From contig NZ_LMQN01000019.1 in NCBI RefSeq assembly GCF_001425355.1, positions 80,361-144,360 on the forward strand: a stretch of DNA of 64,000 nucleotides, given 5' to 3'. The first letter of the stretch is position 1. Each line of letters opens with the position of its first letter. The translations under genes were made by a program, and so were the position numbers. Positions 15,772 through 24,282 of this stretch are shown piece after piece. The stretch is from Chryseobacterium sp. Leaf405 (GTDB lineage Bacteria; Bacteroidota; Bacteroidia; Flavobacteriales; Weeksellaceae). The notes below the pieces were generated by a model. The model was given only the letters and a program-made list of their open reading frames with translations, searched no databases and was not told where the DNA came from.

Positions 15772-16302
15772 TTATTTAAAGTTTTTAAATTGATTATTCT
15801 TTTGAGCAATAAAATTTAACTCCCTTTCAAAATCGTACTTATCTCTTTTAATACTTCTTTTCAGTCCGAAATATTGAACCATTGTTAAGATTGCCGGAAG
15901 AGCAATGACAAAATAATTAGTACTTTCCTGCATGATTTGGATAGTAATAAATAGGCTAATAACAGGTATAAATACGAGAGCGAGAAAATGAGAAATAAGT
16001 GGCGTAAATTCTATTATAATTGATGTTTTATTATTTTCTTCTGAAATATTTCCTTTGATAATAGAATGCAGAATGTTAAAATCGAAAAAATGACGTCTTC
16101 TTTTAATGGTAAAATCATCCTTATTTATAATTCCAAGATATTCAAATCTTGTAGGAATTCCGTTATCGGGAATTAGTGAAATGAAAGTCGTATTTGTTTT
16201 ATAGGTAATTTTCTTCAGACTTTCTTCAAATTCAGATTTACTCATATCAATATCAAAATTGAGACTATCATAAAGTCCGATATTTTTATAAAAAGAATTC
16301 AT
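15772..16302 (-). CDS. Unknown two-helix membrane protein
   Basis: A 176-residue protein not assigned to a family. Residues 1-100 look cytoplasmic and contain RFEYLGIINKDDFTIKRRR, a pattern seen in membrane-anchored PH-like or YcxB-like proteins. Two adjacent transmembrane segments follow (~106-122, ISHFLALVFIPVISLFITI, and ~130-147, FVIALPAILTMVQYF). A charged tail (KRSIKRDKYDFERELNF) ends the protein. It converges on the DUF779 gene with one base between stops. It may be a distant relative of the protein at 18955. Confidence 0.65.
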   Translation of the reverse strand: MNSFYKNIGLYDSLNFDIDMSKSEFEESLKKITYKTNTTFISLIPDNGIPTRFEYLGIINKDDFTIKRRRHFFDFNILHSIIKGNISEENNKTSIIIEFTPLISHFLALVFIPVISLFITIQIMQESTNYFVIALPAILTMVQYFGLKRSIKRDKYDFERELNFIAQKNNQFKNFK

Positions 16303-16364
16303 ATAAATTTCAATAAAATTTAAAATAATCTGAGAAAATTAGTGCAATTAGTTTTAAGAAAAAA

Positions 16365-17564
16365 TCAAACTTTCACAAACCGGCTCACAAACATCGAAGC
16401 GACCAATTGTCCTACAGCATTTAAAACTGTTGCTAAAGGATCAACCAATGTTCCGATAATCATTACCGCCGGAATCGCTTCCTGTGGTAATTGGTAAACC
16501 GAAATCATCAGCATTTCTCCGATATATCCACCGTTGGGAATTCCGCCAGCCACGATGCTCACAAAAACGGTGATTCCTAAGGCCAACAATAAATTCATCG
16601 GATCAAAAAAATTTCTTCCGATAATTAAAAATGCTACATAAATTTTAATAATTGAAGACATCGACGAACCGTTTTTATGCAGCGTTGTCCCAATCGGAAC
16701 GACAATATTAGAAATCTGGCTTGGAATTCCAATTTTCGATGCAGCCTGTAAATTGGCAGGCATTGTTGCAAAACTGCTGCATGTACTTAAAGCGGTTAAA
16801 GTTGGATAAATAGCATTCGTCCAGAAACTTTTGACTCCATTTTGTCCTTTCGCCATAAAAGCATATAACGAAAAAAACACGAAGAAATACACGATTCCTG
16901 CAATATAGTACAGTCCTAAAGGTTTAGCATAAAATCCAAAAAGCTGAGGTCCCAACGTTGCAACCTGATACGCAAAGTATGCTCCCAAACCAATGGGTGC
17001 GACTTTCATGATTAATAAAAGCAATTCTTTCATCACTTCATATCCTGAAGCAATAAATGATCTGAAAGCCTGTCCTTTTTCTCCTGCCTTTCTCGCCGAA
17101 AAGCCGGTCATAAAAGAAAAAATTAACAAAGCCAGCATATTTTGTCTTGAAAAAAGCTGAGTAAATTCTCCTACCGTAAAGAAACCAACGATTCTGTTTC
17201 CCCAACTGTCATTATTGGCAGCTTCTTCTACCATTTCCTTACTTCCTGAAACGCTAGAAACCGGAAATAAATACACCGCACAAATCGTAAAAACAGCAGC
17301 GGTTAAGATGAAAAATAGAAAAGTAAAAGCCATCGTTACCATGATTTTTCCAAACTTTGATTGCTGTTCTAATGATGCAATGGAGTTGGAAACGGCAAAA
17401 AATACCAAAGGCACGACACTCACAAAGAGTAAATTCAGGAAAATGTCTCCTAAAGGTTTTAGATAATCAACAATATCCGGGGCAACAATTCCGATGATGC
17501 TTCCAACCGTGATTCCTAAAAGTAAAAGTAAAATTCCTGAATAGTTTTTCAACACTTCTTTCAT
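16365..17564 (-). CDS. Dicarboxylate/amino acid:cation symporter (DAACS family)
   Basis: A 399-residue inner-membrane transporter of the GltP/DctA fold, importing dicarboxylates or acidic amino acids with H+ or Na+. About eight hydrophobic segments are visible, then the re-entrant loop and substrate motifs TLTALSTCSSFATMPANLQAA (serine-rich hairpin 1), VPIGTTLHKNGSSM (TM7, the NMDGT equivalent) and GIPNGGYIGEMLM (hairpin 2). Hairpin 2 and TM7 depart from the aspartate-specific consensus, so the substrate is uncertain. A TATCTTTG promoter box lies just upstream and divergent from cbpA. Confidence 0.9.
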   Translation of the reverse strand: MKEVLKNYSGILLLLLGITVGSIIGIVAPDIVDYLKPLGDIFLNLLFVSVVPLVFFAVSNSIASLEQQSKFGKIMVTMAFTFLFFILTAAVFTICAVYLFPVSSVSGSKEMVEEAANNDSWGNRIVGFFTVGEFTQLFSRQNMLALLIFSFMTGFSARKAGEKGQAFRSFIASGYEVMKELLLLIMKVAPIGLGAYFAYQVATLGPQLFGFYAKPLGLYYIAGIVYFFVFFSLYAFMAKGQNGVKSFWTNAIYPTLTALSTCSSFATMPANLQAASKIGIPSQISNIVVPIGTTLHKNGSSMSSIIKIYVAFLIIGRNFFDPMNLLLALGITVFVSIVAGGIPNGGYIGEMLMISVYQLPQEAIPAVMIIGTLVDPLATVLNAVGQLVASMFVSRFVKV

Positions 17565-17578
17565 GCGTGCTTTTTACT

Positions 17579-17586
17579 CAAAGATA
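17579..17586 (-). promoter_or_regulatory. -7 box for the symporter
   Basis: The minus strand reads TATCTTTG, matching TAnnTTTG, 14 bp upstream of the symporter ATG. That implies a very short 5' leader. No -33 partner seen. Confidence 0.45.
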
Positions 17587-17633
17587 ACTTAATTTTTAAC
17601 ATTCCGTTATATATTAATCAGTCATAAAATTCT

Positions 17634-17641
17634 TAAATTTG
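17634..17641 (+). promoter_or_regulatory. -7 box for cbpA
   Basis: TAAATTTG matches TAnnTTTG, 16 bp upstream of the cbpA ATG. No clear -33 box. Confidence 0.45.
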
Positions 17642-17657
17642 AGTAAACATCGATTCT

Positions 17658-18575
17658 ATGGCTTATATAGATTACTATAAAATTTTAGGCGTAGACAAAA
17701 ACGCAACACAGGACGACATCAAAAAAGCATATCGGAAATTGGCGAGAAAGTCGCATCCCGATCTTAATCCGGACGATAAAGAAGCTGAGAAGAGATTTAA
17801 GGAGCTGAACGAAGCCAATGAAGTTCTCAGTAATGTGGAAAACCGTGCAAAGTATGACAAATACGGTGAAAACTGGAAACATGGTGAAGAATACGAAAAA
17901 GCTCAGCAACAGCAACGACAATATCAAAGTCAGAGTGGAAATTTCGGAGGCGGATTTTCCGGTGCTGATTTTGGAGAAGGTGAAGATTTTTCAGATTTTT
18001 TCCAAAGTATGTTCGGCGGAGCGGGAGGAGGTTTTGGCAGAAGTTCAAGAGGAAGCGCTTCCGGGAAGTTTAAAGGACAGGATGTTCATGCAGAATTGAA
18101 TTTAAGTTTAAAAGAAGCAGCAACAACGCATCAGCAGACTTTTGACATCAATGGTAAAAAAGTCAGAATTACAATTCCTGCAGGAGTGTATGATGGGCAG
18201 CAGATTAAGTTAAAAGGTCACGGATATCCGGGAGTCAACAATGGACCGAACGGAGATTTGTATGTCACTTTTAATATTTCTTCCGATCTGAATTTTGAGA
18301 GAATCGGGGATGATTTGAAAACAAAAGTGACGATCGATCTGTACACTGCAGTTTTGGGAGGAGATGTAAAAGTGAATACATTGGATGGAAATGTTAATCT
18401 GAAAGTAAAACCCGAAACACAAAACGGAACGACTGTACGATTGAGAGGAAAAGGTTTTCCGGTCTACAAAAAAGAAGGCGAATTTGGAGATCTGTTTGTG
18501 ACTTACGACGTAAAATTACCAACCAATCTTACGGAAAATCAGAAAGAACTTTTTGAACAACTTAAAAATTCCTAA
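17658..18575 (+). CDS. cbpA: CbpA-type DnaJ co-chaperone
   Basis: A 305-residue Hsp40 that stimulates DnaK ATPase. The J domain occupies residues ~4-70 with the HPD motif at 33-35. A Q-rich and Gly/Phe-rich linker follows (~80-140, containing GGGFSGADFGEGEDFSDFF and MFGGAGGGFGRSSRGS). The two C-terminal substrate-binding barrels come next, with no zinc-finger cysteines. Absence of the CxxCxGxG repeats separates CbpA from DnaJ. The next gene, 3 bp on, is its dedicated modulator CbpM, which confirms the assignment. Confidence 0.95.
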   Translation: MAYIDYYKILGVDKNATQDDIKKAYRKLARKSHPDLNPDDKEAEKRFKELNEANEVLSNVENRAKYDKYGENWKHGEEYEKAQQQQRQYQSQSGNFGGGFSGADFGEGEDFSDFFQSMFGGAGGGFGRSSRGSASGKFKGQDVHAELNLSLKEAATTHQQTFDINGKKVRITIPAGVYDGQQIKLKGHGYPGVNNGPNGDLYVTFNISSDLNFERIGDDLKTKVTIDLYTAVLGGDVKVNTLDGNVNLKVKPETQNGTTVRLRGKGFPVYKKEGEFGDLFVTYDVKLPTNLTENQKELFEQLKNS

Positions 18576-18578
18576 GTC

Positions 18579-18881
18579 ATGAGTGAAAGAATATCGCGAG
18601 AAGAACTCGTAAAAATATACAAAATTGAAGTTACTTTTTTTGATGAATTGGTGAATTCAGGATTATTAAATATTCAAACTGAAAATGAAATCCGTTATTT
18701 GATGTACGAAGATTTACCTAATTTTGAAAGATTTACAAACTGGCATTACGACTTGGAGATCAATCTTCCCGGCTTAGAAGTTATTCATGAAATGTTACAA
18801 AAAATGAATGATTTGCGCCAAAAAAACCGTGAACTGATGAATAAGCTCTCAGCAATCAATGATACATATGAAGAGGGATAA
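18579..18881 (+). CDS. cbpM: CbpM-type chaperone modulator
   Basis: A 100-residue MerR-like protein that binds the J domain of CbpA and restrains it. The N-terminal winged-helix-like part has SREELVKIYKIEVTFFDELV, then YLMYEDLPNFERFTNWHYDL, followed by a helical tail (LQKMNDLRQKNRELMNKL). It starts 3 bp after cbpA, so the two are translationally linked. No DNA-binding role is expected from the family. Confidence 0.9.
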   Translation: MSERISREELVKIYKIEVTFFDELVNSGLLNIQTENEIRYLMYEDLPNFERFTNWHYDLEINLPGLEVIHEMLQKMNDLRQKNRELMNKLSAINDTYEEG

Positions 18882-18954
18882 TGTATTATAGTTAATAGCG
18901 AATTTATTCAGGATAGAATGAAAAAACTATCTTTGCGGACAGAAATTAATAATT

Positions 18955-19482
18955 ATGAGTGAAGAAAAGGTTATTGTTTTACAACCTAAAAGAAAGGATT
19001 TCGAGGAAATATATTTCAGTGGAAAACAGGGAAGTTTGTTTTTTTCATCAACAACCAAAGGGAAAATGATCACAACAATTGTTGTTGGATTAATTTTACT
19101 GATTATGTTTTTCTTTAAAGATGATTTCACAAAAGAAAAATCCGGAATTTTATATTTTGTCAGTTTCCTGTTTTTGCTGTGTGCCGTTTTTCTTTCTGTG
19201 AGCATTAATAAAGTTTCGAGATGGAAAAAGCAGGTTAATCATTATTTGAATAAGCTAGAAAACTGTAAAATCTATGAAATAAGATTTGATGATAATTTTT
19301 TCACTGTAAATATCGACAACGAAAAAGAAACCAGCGAATGGAAAGATTTTAACTATTATGACAGTAATAACGAATTTATTTCTGTTGAAGGAAAATACAG
19401 TTATATGCTTCCGAGAAAATCAATGAGCGAGAAAGATTACAGCTATTTAAAACAGGTTTTAAAGAAAAATATCACAGAATAA
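18955..19482 (+). CDS. YcxB-like membrane protein
   Basis: A 175-residue inner-membrane protein with two adjacent helices (~42-58 and ~66-82). The C-terminal cytoplasmic domain has NEKETSEWKDFNYYDSNNEF, then YSYMLPRKSMSEKDYSYLKQ, which matches the conserved pattern of the YcxB-like C-terminal domain. Function in bacteria is unknown. It ends just before a bidirectional terminator shared with the convergent gene at 19538. Confidence 0.75.
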   Translation: MSEEKVIVLQPKRKDFEEIYFSGKQGSLFFSSTTKGKMITTIVVGLILLIMFFFKDDFTKEKSGILYFVSFLFLLCAVFLSVSINKVSRWKKQVNHYLNKLENCKIYEIRFDDNFFTVNIDNEKETSEWKDFNYYDSNNEFISVEGKYSYMLPRKSMSEKDYSYLKQVLKKNITE

Positions 19483-19487
19483 CATAA

Positions 19488-19515
19488 AAAACTCAGAGCA
19501 AACACTCTGAGTTTT
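19488..19515. terminator. Bidirectional terminator
   Basis: AAAACTCAGAG and CTCTGAGTTTT form a perfect 11-bp stem with a 6-nt loop, with T-rich sequence on the plus side and A-rich on the minus side. It serves the convergent genes ending at 19482 and 19538. Confidence 0.88.
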
Positions 19516-19537
19516 ATTTTTTATCATGAAAAATTGA

Positions 19538-20521
19538 TTAATCTAACCAACCCATTTCTTTCATCCACTCGTCGTTGTAGATTTTCCCAACGTATCTTGA
19601 ACCGTGATCGTGTAGCAAAACCACAATCACATCGTCTTTCGTGAACTGATCTTTCATCTGAACCAAAGCTGCCATCGCACTTCCCGCAGAATATCCACAG
19701 AAAATTCCTTCTTCTTTAGCTAATTTTCTTGCGTAAATGGCACCGTCTTTATCCGTAACTTTTTCAAAATGATCGATGACAGACATATCATAGTTTTCAG
19801 GAAGAATATCTTCACCAATTCCTTCTGTGATATACGTGTAAGCATTTTCTAACTTGATTTCTCCCGTTTCGTGAATCTCCTTTAAGATAGATCCATACGT
19901 ATCAACACCAATAATTTTGATATTTGGATTTTTTTCCTTGAAAAAAATTCCACAACCTGTAATGGTTCCTCCGGTTCCGGCTCCAACTAAAAAATTTGTT
20001 AGTTTTCCTTCCGTTTGCTCCCAGATTTCAGGAGCAGTTGACTCGTAATGAGCTGCTCTGTTCGATAAATTATCATATTGATTCACATACCAACCGTTTT
20101 CCGTTTCCTTAGCCAGTCTTTTTGAAACTGAATAATAAGAACGCGGATCTGTAGGTTTAACGTCTGTCGGACAAACGATTACCTCAGCCCCTACGGCACG
20201 AAGAATATCACATTTTTCTTTTGACTGTTTAGAGTTGGTTACAAAAATACATTTGTATCCTTTGATGATCGCTGCAAGAGCCAGTCCCATCCCTGTATTT
20301 CCTGAAGTACCTTCGATAATGGTCCCTCCGGGTTTTAATCTTCCATCTTTTTCTGCGTCTTCAATCATTTTCAGAGCCATTCTGTCCTTCACAGAATTCC
20401 CAGGATTGAAAGTTTCCACCTTTGCCAAAACCAATGCCGGAAAATCTTCGCCCAAAACTTTATTTAGTTTTACTAATGGCGTATTTCCGATTGTTTCAAG
20501 GATGTTGTTTGCGTATTTCAT
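19538..20521 (-). CDS. PLP-dependent cystathionine beta-synthase / cysteine synthase
   Basis: A 327-residue fold-type II PLP enzyme joining serine or O-acetylserine with a thiol. The PLP lysine is in NPGNSVKDRMALKM, the asparagine loop is EGTSGNTGMGLALAA, and the phosphate-binding loop is VGAGTGGTITG. The C-terminal segment LLHDHGSRYVGKIYNDEWM is the hallmark of cystathionine beta-synthases rather than plain CysK, and the C-terminal regulatory CBS domains and haem domain are missing. Bacterial enzymes of this short form can run either reaction, so the exact substrate is open. Confidence 0.9.
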   Translation of the reverse strand: MKYANNILETIGNTPLVKLNKVLGEDFPALVLAKVETFNPGNSVKDRMALKMIEDAEKDGRLKPGGTIIEGTSGNTGMGLALAAIIKGYKCIFVTNSKQSKEKCDILRAVGAEVIVCPTDVKPTDPRSYYSVSKRLAKETENGWYVNQYDNLSNRAAHYESTAPEIWEQTEGKLTNFLVGAGTGGTITGCGIFFKEKNPNIKIIGVDTYGSILKEIHETGEIKLENAYTYITEGIGEDILPENYDMSVIDHFEKVTDKDGAIYARKLAKEEGIFCGYSAGSAMAALVQMKDQFTKDDVIVVLLHDHGSRYVGKIYNDEWMKEMGWLD

Positions 20522-20545
20522 AAATGTTTTTTAAAAAAAGCATTG

Positions 20546-20553
20546 CAAAGATA
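20546..20553 (-). promoter_or_regulatory. -7 box for the cystathionine beta-synthase-like gene
   Basis: The minus strand reads TATCTTTG (TAnnTTTG), 25 bp upstream of the ATG. The -33 region is not obvious. Confidence 0.5.
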
Positions 20554-20704
20554 CATCTTTAAAATCATTGTCAGAATTAAGATTCAGGTAAAGAATTGAT
20601 ACTTAAAGTATAAACAATGAACAGGAAAAGAGAATTTGTAAAAGAAGAAATAGTCATTCGTAATTTACATTTCAGAGTTCATAAAATTGTATTCGATATT
20701 TTTT

Positions 20705-20818
20705 AGGAGCTATTTCCCGCTCTCCGCACTCGCTATTTTTAGGTTTAGGCTGCGGCGGCTTCGCCGCAGCCTAAACTTAAAAATGAGCTCAAACAATTGC
20801 TGCGATCGGGGCTAGGAC
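20705..20818. repeat. Palindromic intergenic element with a 15-bp perfect hairpin
   Basis: This lies in the 371-bp gene-free stretch 20522-20892. The core is a perfect 15-bp stem, GTTTAGGCTGCGGCG (20743-20757) with its complement at 20762-20776 and a 4-nt loop. It extends through A-T pairs to about 22 bp. The flanks read AGGAGCTATTTCCCGCTCTCCGC on the left and TGCTGCGATCGGGGCTAGGA on the right. The core is far more GC-rich than its surroundings. From memory, elements with an AGGAGCT...CCCGCT and CGGGGCTAGG frame recur in this bacterial group. Just beyond, at ~20859-20879, TTCACGAGCGAAGCAAATTCAC is a second short repeat, partly matched at ~23371. Confidence 0.65.
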
Positions 20819-20892
20819 TTTAGACCGTAAAATAAAATTACAATGAATTTCTAAAGATTCACGAGCGAAGCAAATTCACCCTTAATAATTCG

Positions 20893-22122
20893 CTAATTAT
20901 ACTTAATCGCCTTTACCGGAGAAATCTTACTGATCAGATAACTAGGAATAATCAAAGCCAATCCGGAAATAAATAAAATTCCTACAGAAATTGAGATGAT
21001 AGCAATCGGGTTCAGATCTACAGGAACGGTGCTTACGTAGTAATTTTCAGGATTCAATTTGATAACACCAAAGAATTTCTGAATTAAAATCAATCCAAGA
21101 CCAATCGCATTTCCATACAAAAGTCCGGGAATCATAATAATCAAAGTATAATTGATAAAAGTCGCTCTAATTTGAGAATTACTCGCTCCCAGCGTTTTTA
21201 ATAAACCGATAGAATTTGTTCTTTCAATAATCAAAATCAAAAGAACCATGATAATGTTAATTACCACAACAATTAGCATGATGATGATGATCAAAGCAAT
21301 ATTGGTATCAAAAATACTGATCCAATCGGTAATCTGTGGGAATTTTTCGGTTGCTTTTTCGGCATAATTTTTATAACCGATCAGTTTTTCAATAGTAGGG
21401 AAGTCTTTATCGATGTCGTTTACATTTTCAAGGAAAATATCGATTCCGCCCACTTCATCAGGTTTCATATCCTGAATTTTTCTGACGTGGTTAATATCTC
21501 CGATCACAAACTGATCATCAATCATTTTAATATCAGTTTTATAAATTCCGACCACTTCAAATTTTCTATAAATAGGTTTTTGATCTGCTTTCGAAAAAAC
21601 TGTAACAATACTGTCTTTTACCTTTAAATGAAGATCATTTGCAATTTTTTTTGAAATGGTAACGCCATTATAATATCCTTTTTCAACAATTTGAGGAGCT
21701 CTTCCCGCAATCAGAAATTTTTTAAATCGTAAGCTGTCAAAATCTGCTCCGACTCCTTTGAATATAATTCCGGCAAAATTATGCTCATTACGCATGATTC
21801 CTGTTACGGCAGCATATTTCTGAACGGTTTCAACATCAGGAAGCTCCTTTATTTTAGGAATATTTAAGCCCTGATTATCAAGAACAGAAGTGTTATAAGA
21901 TGAATTAGATCTCGTTGATCTCACAGTAATATGTCCGCTGAAATCTGCCAGTCGTTCTTTAATCGCCTTCTTTGAACCGAAACCTGTGGCAACGGTAATG
22001 AGAGAAACGATAATCCCCAATGCCACAGAAAGTCTGCCGATGAAGATGATAACCCTCGAAAGGTTATTTTTGTTATCTTTGGAAAACGCTATTTTTCTGG
22101 AGAAATATAAAGGAAACTTCAA
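20893..22122 (-). CDS. LolC/LolE-like ABC transporter permease (FtsX family)
   Basis: A 409-residue inner-membrane subunit with one N-terminal helix (IIFIGRLSVALGIIVSLITVA), a large periplasmic domain and three C-terminal helices around the FtsX core (IIERTNSIGLLKTLGASNSQIR). LolC/E relatives pull lipoproteins from the inner membrane. No ATPase gene adjoins. No ATG is available at the front. I choose the TTG at 22122 because the protein then starts at the family-like KFPLYFSRKIAF. The open frame runs on to another TTG at 22191. With the chosen start, only 4 bp separate it from the divergent NamZ start. Confidence 0.85.
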   Translation of the reverse strand: MKFPLYFSRKIAFSKDNKNNLSRVIIFIGRLSVALGIIVSLITVATGFGSKKAIKERLADFSGHITVRSTRSNSSYNTSVLDNQGLNIPKIKELPDVETVQKYAAVTGIMRNEHNFAGIIFKGVGADFDSLRFKKFLIAGRAPQIVEKGYYNGVTISKKIANDLHLKVKDSIVTVFSKADQKPIYRKFEVVGIYKTDIKMIDDQFVIGDINHVRKIQDMKPDEVGGIDIFLENVNDIDKDFPTIEKLIGYKNYAEKATEKFPQITDWISIFDTNIALIIIIMLIVVVINIIMVLLILIIERTNSIGLLKTLGASNSQIRATFINYTLIIMIPGLLYGNAIGLGLILIQKFFGVIKLNPENYYVSTVPVDLNPIAIISISVGILFISGLALIIPSYLISKISPVKAIKYN

Positions 22123-22126
22123 ACTT

Positions 22127-23335
22127 ATGAATTTAGATTTCAAAATTAAAAATTTACTTCTTATTTGCCTAATTTTTTTAGGAGTATTCAATCAATATTA
22201 TTCTCAGACTCAATATAAAGCTGATTTTAAAACCGGGGCCGATCAACCGGAGCTGTATTTATCTTTATTAAAAGGAAAAACAATCGGAGTTGTTACGAAT
22301 CAGACTGGGTTGATGAGTAACAGAACTCATGTTGTAGATTTTCTGGTAAAAAACGGAATTAAGATAAAATCAATTTTCGCTCCTGAACACGGTTTTCGTG
22401 GTGAAGCCGATGCTGGTGAAAAAGTAAAAAACGGAGTAGATATAAAAACCGGAATTCCGATTGTTTCTTTATACGGAAATAACAAAAAGCCCAAGCCGGA
22501 ACAGTTGAAAGGAATTGATATTGTTGTTTTTGATATTCAGGATGTTGGAGTCAGATTTTATACATATATCTCAACGTTAACCTATTTAATGGAAGCCGGA
22601 GCCGAAAATAATGTTGAGGTAATGGTTTTAGACCGACCAAACCCGCATGACGGCTATACAGACGGACCTGTTTTAAAGAAAAAATTTACAAGCTTTGTCG
22701 GAATGCATGAAGTTCCTGTGGTTTATGGTTTAACAATTGGAGAATATGGCAAAATGGTCAACGGCGAAAAATGGCTCAAAAATGGAGTTCAGGCAAAATA
22801 TACTGTAATTCCAATGAAAAATTATCATAAAAAGCAGCGATATGCAATTTTAGATAAACCTTCGCCGAATTTGCCAAATGATAAATCAATTAATTTATAT
22901 CCAAGTTTGTGTTTTTTTGAAGGAACACAGGTTTCTGTGGGAAGAGGAACCGATTTGCCTTTCCAGATTTACGGATCGCCGTGGACGAAAAATTTACCGT
23001 ATCAATTTACACCCAAACCGACTTCGGGAGCAAAAGATCCTTTTTTGAACGGAAAATTGTGTTATGGTGAGAATCTTTCCGATTACTCGAAAGATTTAAG
23101 AGAATTGAATTTGGAATGGGTAATCAATGCTTATAAAAATTATAAAAACCCTGATTTGAATTTCTTTCTTCAGAATGCTAAAGGAAATCTTTGGTTTGAT
23201 ACATTATCAGGAACCGATGAGTTGAGAAAGCAGATCGTTGCTGGAAAATCAATTTCTGAAATTAAATCATCCTGGAAATCAGATTTAGATAAATTTGAAA
23301 ATATCAGAAAAAAGTATATTGTTTATGAAAACTGA
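22127..23335 (+). CDS. DUF1343 protein, NamZ-like exo-beta-N-acetylmuramidase
   Basis: A 402-residue exported protein. I use the ATG at 22127 because a signal peptide follows directly (IKNLLLICLIFLGVFNQYYS). An in-frame extension back to 21986 has no such logic. Family blocks are clear: GVVTNQTGLMSNRTH, FAPEHGFRGEADAGE, FDIQDVGVRFYTYISTL, VLDRPNPHDG and FEGTQVSVGRGTD. Characterised members (NamZ of Bacillus and Tannerella) release terminal N-acetylmuramic acid from peptidoglycan fragments, so this is likely a cell-wall recycling enzyme in the periplasm. A TATCTTTG box at 22074-22081 lies inside the opposing permease gene. Confidence 0.9.
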   Translation: MNLDFKIKNLLLICLIFLGVFNQYYSQTQYKADFKTGADQPELYLSLLKGKTIGVVTNQTGLMSNRTHVVDFLVKNGIKIKSIFAPEHGFRGEADAGEKVKNGVDIKTGIPIVSLYGNNKKPKPEQLKGIDIVVFDIQDVGVRFYTYISTLTYLMEAGAENNVEVMVLDRPNPHDGYTDGPVLKKKFTSFVGMHEVPVVYGLTIGEYGKMVNGEKWLKNGVQAKYTVIPMKNYHKKQRYAILDKPSPNLPNDKSINLYPSLCFFEGTQVSVGRGTDLPFQIYGSPWTKNLPYQFTPKPTSGAKDPFLNGKLCYGENLSDYSKDLRELNLEWVINAYKNYKNPDLNFFLQNAKGNLWFDTLSGTDELRKQIVAGKSISEIKSSWKSDLDKFENIRKKYIVYEN

Positions 23336-23432
23336 TATGGAAGTGAATTGTCAATAGTTAACTTAGCTTCGCTTGTGAATTTTAAAAATTGACTGTATAA
23401 CTAAATTGACGATTAACAATTCAACCTATAAA

Positions 23433-23639
23433 TTAATCAAAATTTTGCGGCGGATTTTTATCATTCTTACCTTTATTCAAAATGAATAATCCAATTGACA
23501 AGCCTATAACTCCGGCTCCGGCGGTCATTAAAGCTCGTTCTAATTTATCTGCCTGATCATTTCCAATATAATTCATTAAAAAAAGAATAGCAAAAGTAAT
23601 AACGCAAATGATGATGTGATTTCTTCCGAATAGCTTCAT
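23433..23639 (-). CDS. Small membrane protein of unknown function
   Basis: A 68-residue protein with two predicted helices (HIIICVITFAILFLMNYIG and ALMTAGAGVIGLSIGLFIL) and a polar end (NKGKNDKNPPQNFD). No family recognised. It lies 4 bp downstream of the DUF3575 gene on the same strand, which supports expression as part of the 25458-23433 unit. Confidence 0.65.
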   Translation of the reverse strand: MKLFGRNHIIICVITFAILFLMNYIGNDQADKLERALMTAGAGVIGLSIGLFILNKGKNDKNPPQNFD

Positions 23640-23643
23640 AATA

Positions 23644-24279
23644 TTATTTTAATTTATAAGAAATCATTACACCTCCTCTGTACGGCATAATTTCGCCGCT
23701 TTTATTATAGCTTGAAGATGTTTTATCGTAACGTTCTCCCGTCGTACGGTCATATCCTTTATAAAAATCCTGAGAACTTCCGATGCTAGCATAGATATCA
23801 ATATTCCACTTGTCTGAAACCTGAAACTGATATCCTCCCGTTACACCAAATATAACAGAATATCCTTTCTGATAAAGATTTGAATTAACATAGCTGATTC
23901 CGGTACTTTCATTGATGGAAATATCATCATTCCAATAATTCCACTTTTGGGCAATAAAACGGGAACCTGCAATATTAGCTCCGACATACCAATGTTTAAA
24001 AGCTTCATTGAAATAATATCTTCCTTCTACCGAAATAGAATAATACTGCAACTCATGTCCTCCAAAAGATTTCCACGGAGAAATAAGTGCATCTGTCTGA
24101 ACTGTAATTTTTTTACTTAATTGATGTTCCAGCCCTACATTTACCACTCCGATTGGGATTAACAACGCATTTCCTTTTATATAAACACTTGTTTCTTTAT
24201 TCTCTTGCTGTTCCTGAGCATTTAGATTTCCTAACAAAAATAAAGTAAGAAATCCGGTAATATATTTAATTTTCAACAT
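23644..24279 (-). CDS. DUF3575 outer-membrane beta-barrel protein
   Basis: A 211-residue protein with a signal peptide (MLKIKYITGFLTLFLLGNLNAQ) and alternating aromatic beta-strands (KGNALLIPIGVVNVGLEHQL, then LQYYSISVEGRYYFNEAF, ending GGVMISYKLK). It should form a small outer-membrane barrel. The terminal aromatic/Leu-Lys ending fits OMP insertion signals. The role of DUF3575 proteins is not established. It starts 3 bp after the thioredoxin-family gene. Confidence 0.8.
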   Translation of the reverse strand: MLKIKYITGFLTLFLLGNLNAQEQQENKETSVYIKGNALLIPIGVVNVGLEHQLSKKITVQTDALISPWKSFGGHELQYYSISVEGRYYFNEAFKHWYVGANIAGSRFIAQKWNYWNDDISINESTGISYVNSNLYQKGYSVIFGVTGGYQFQVSDKWNIDIYASIGSSQDFYKGYDRTTGERYDKTSSSYNKSGEIMPYRGGVMISYKLK

Positions 24280-24282
24280 TTG

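Noticed and set aside
21986..22126. 47-codon N-terminal extension of the NamZ-like protein
   Set aside because: The signal peptide starts at the ATG at 22127, and the extension lies inside the opposing permease gene.
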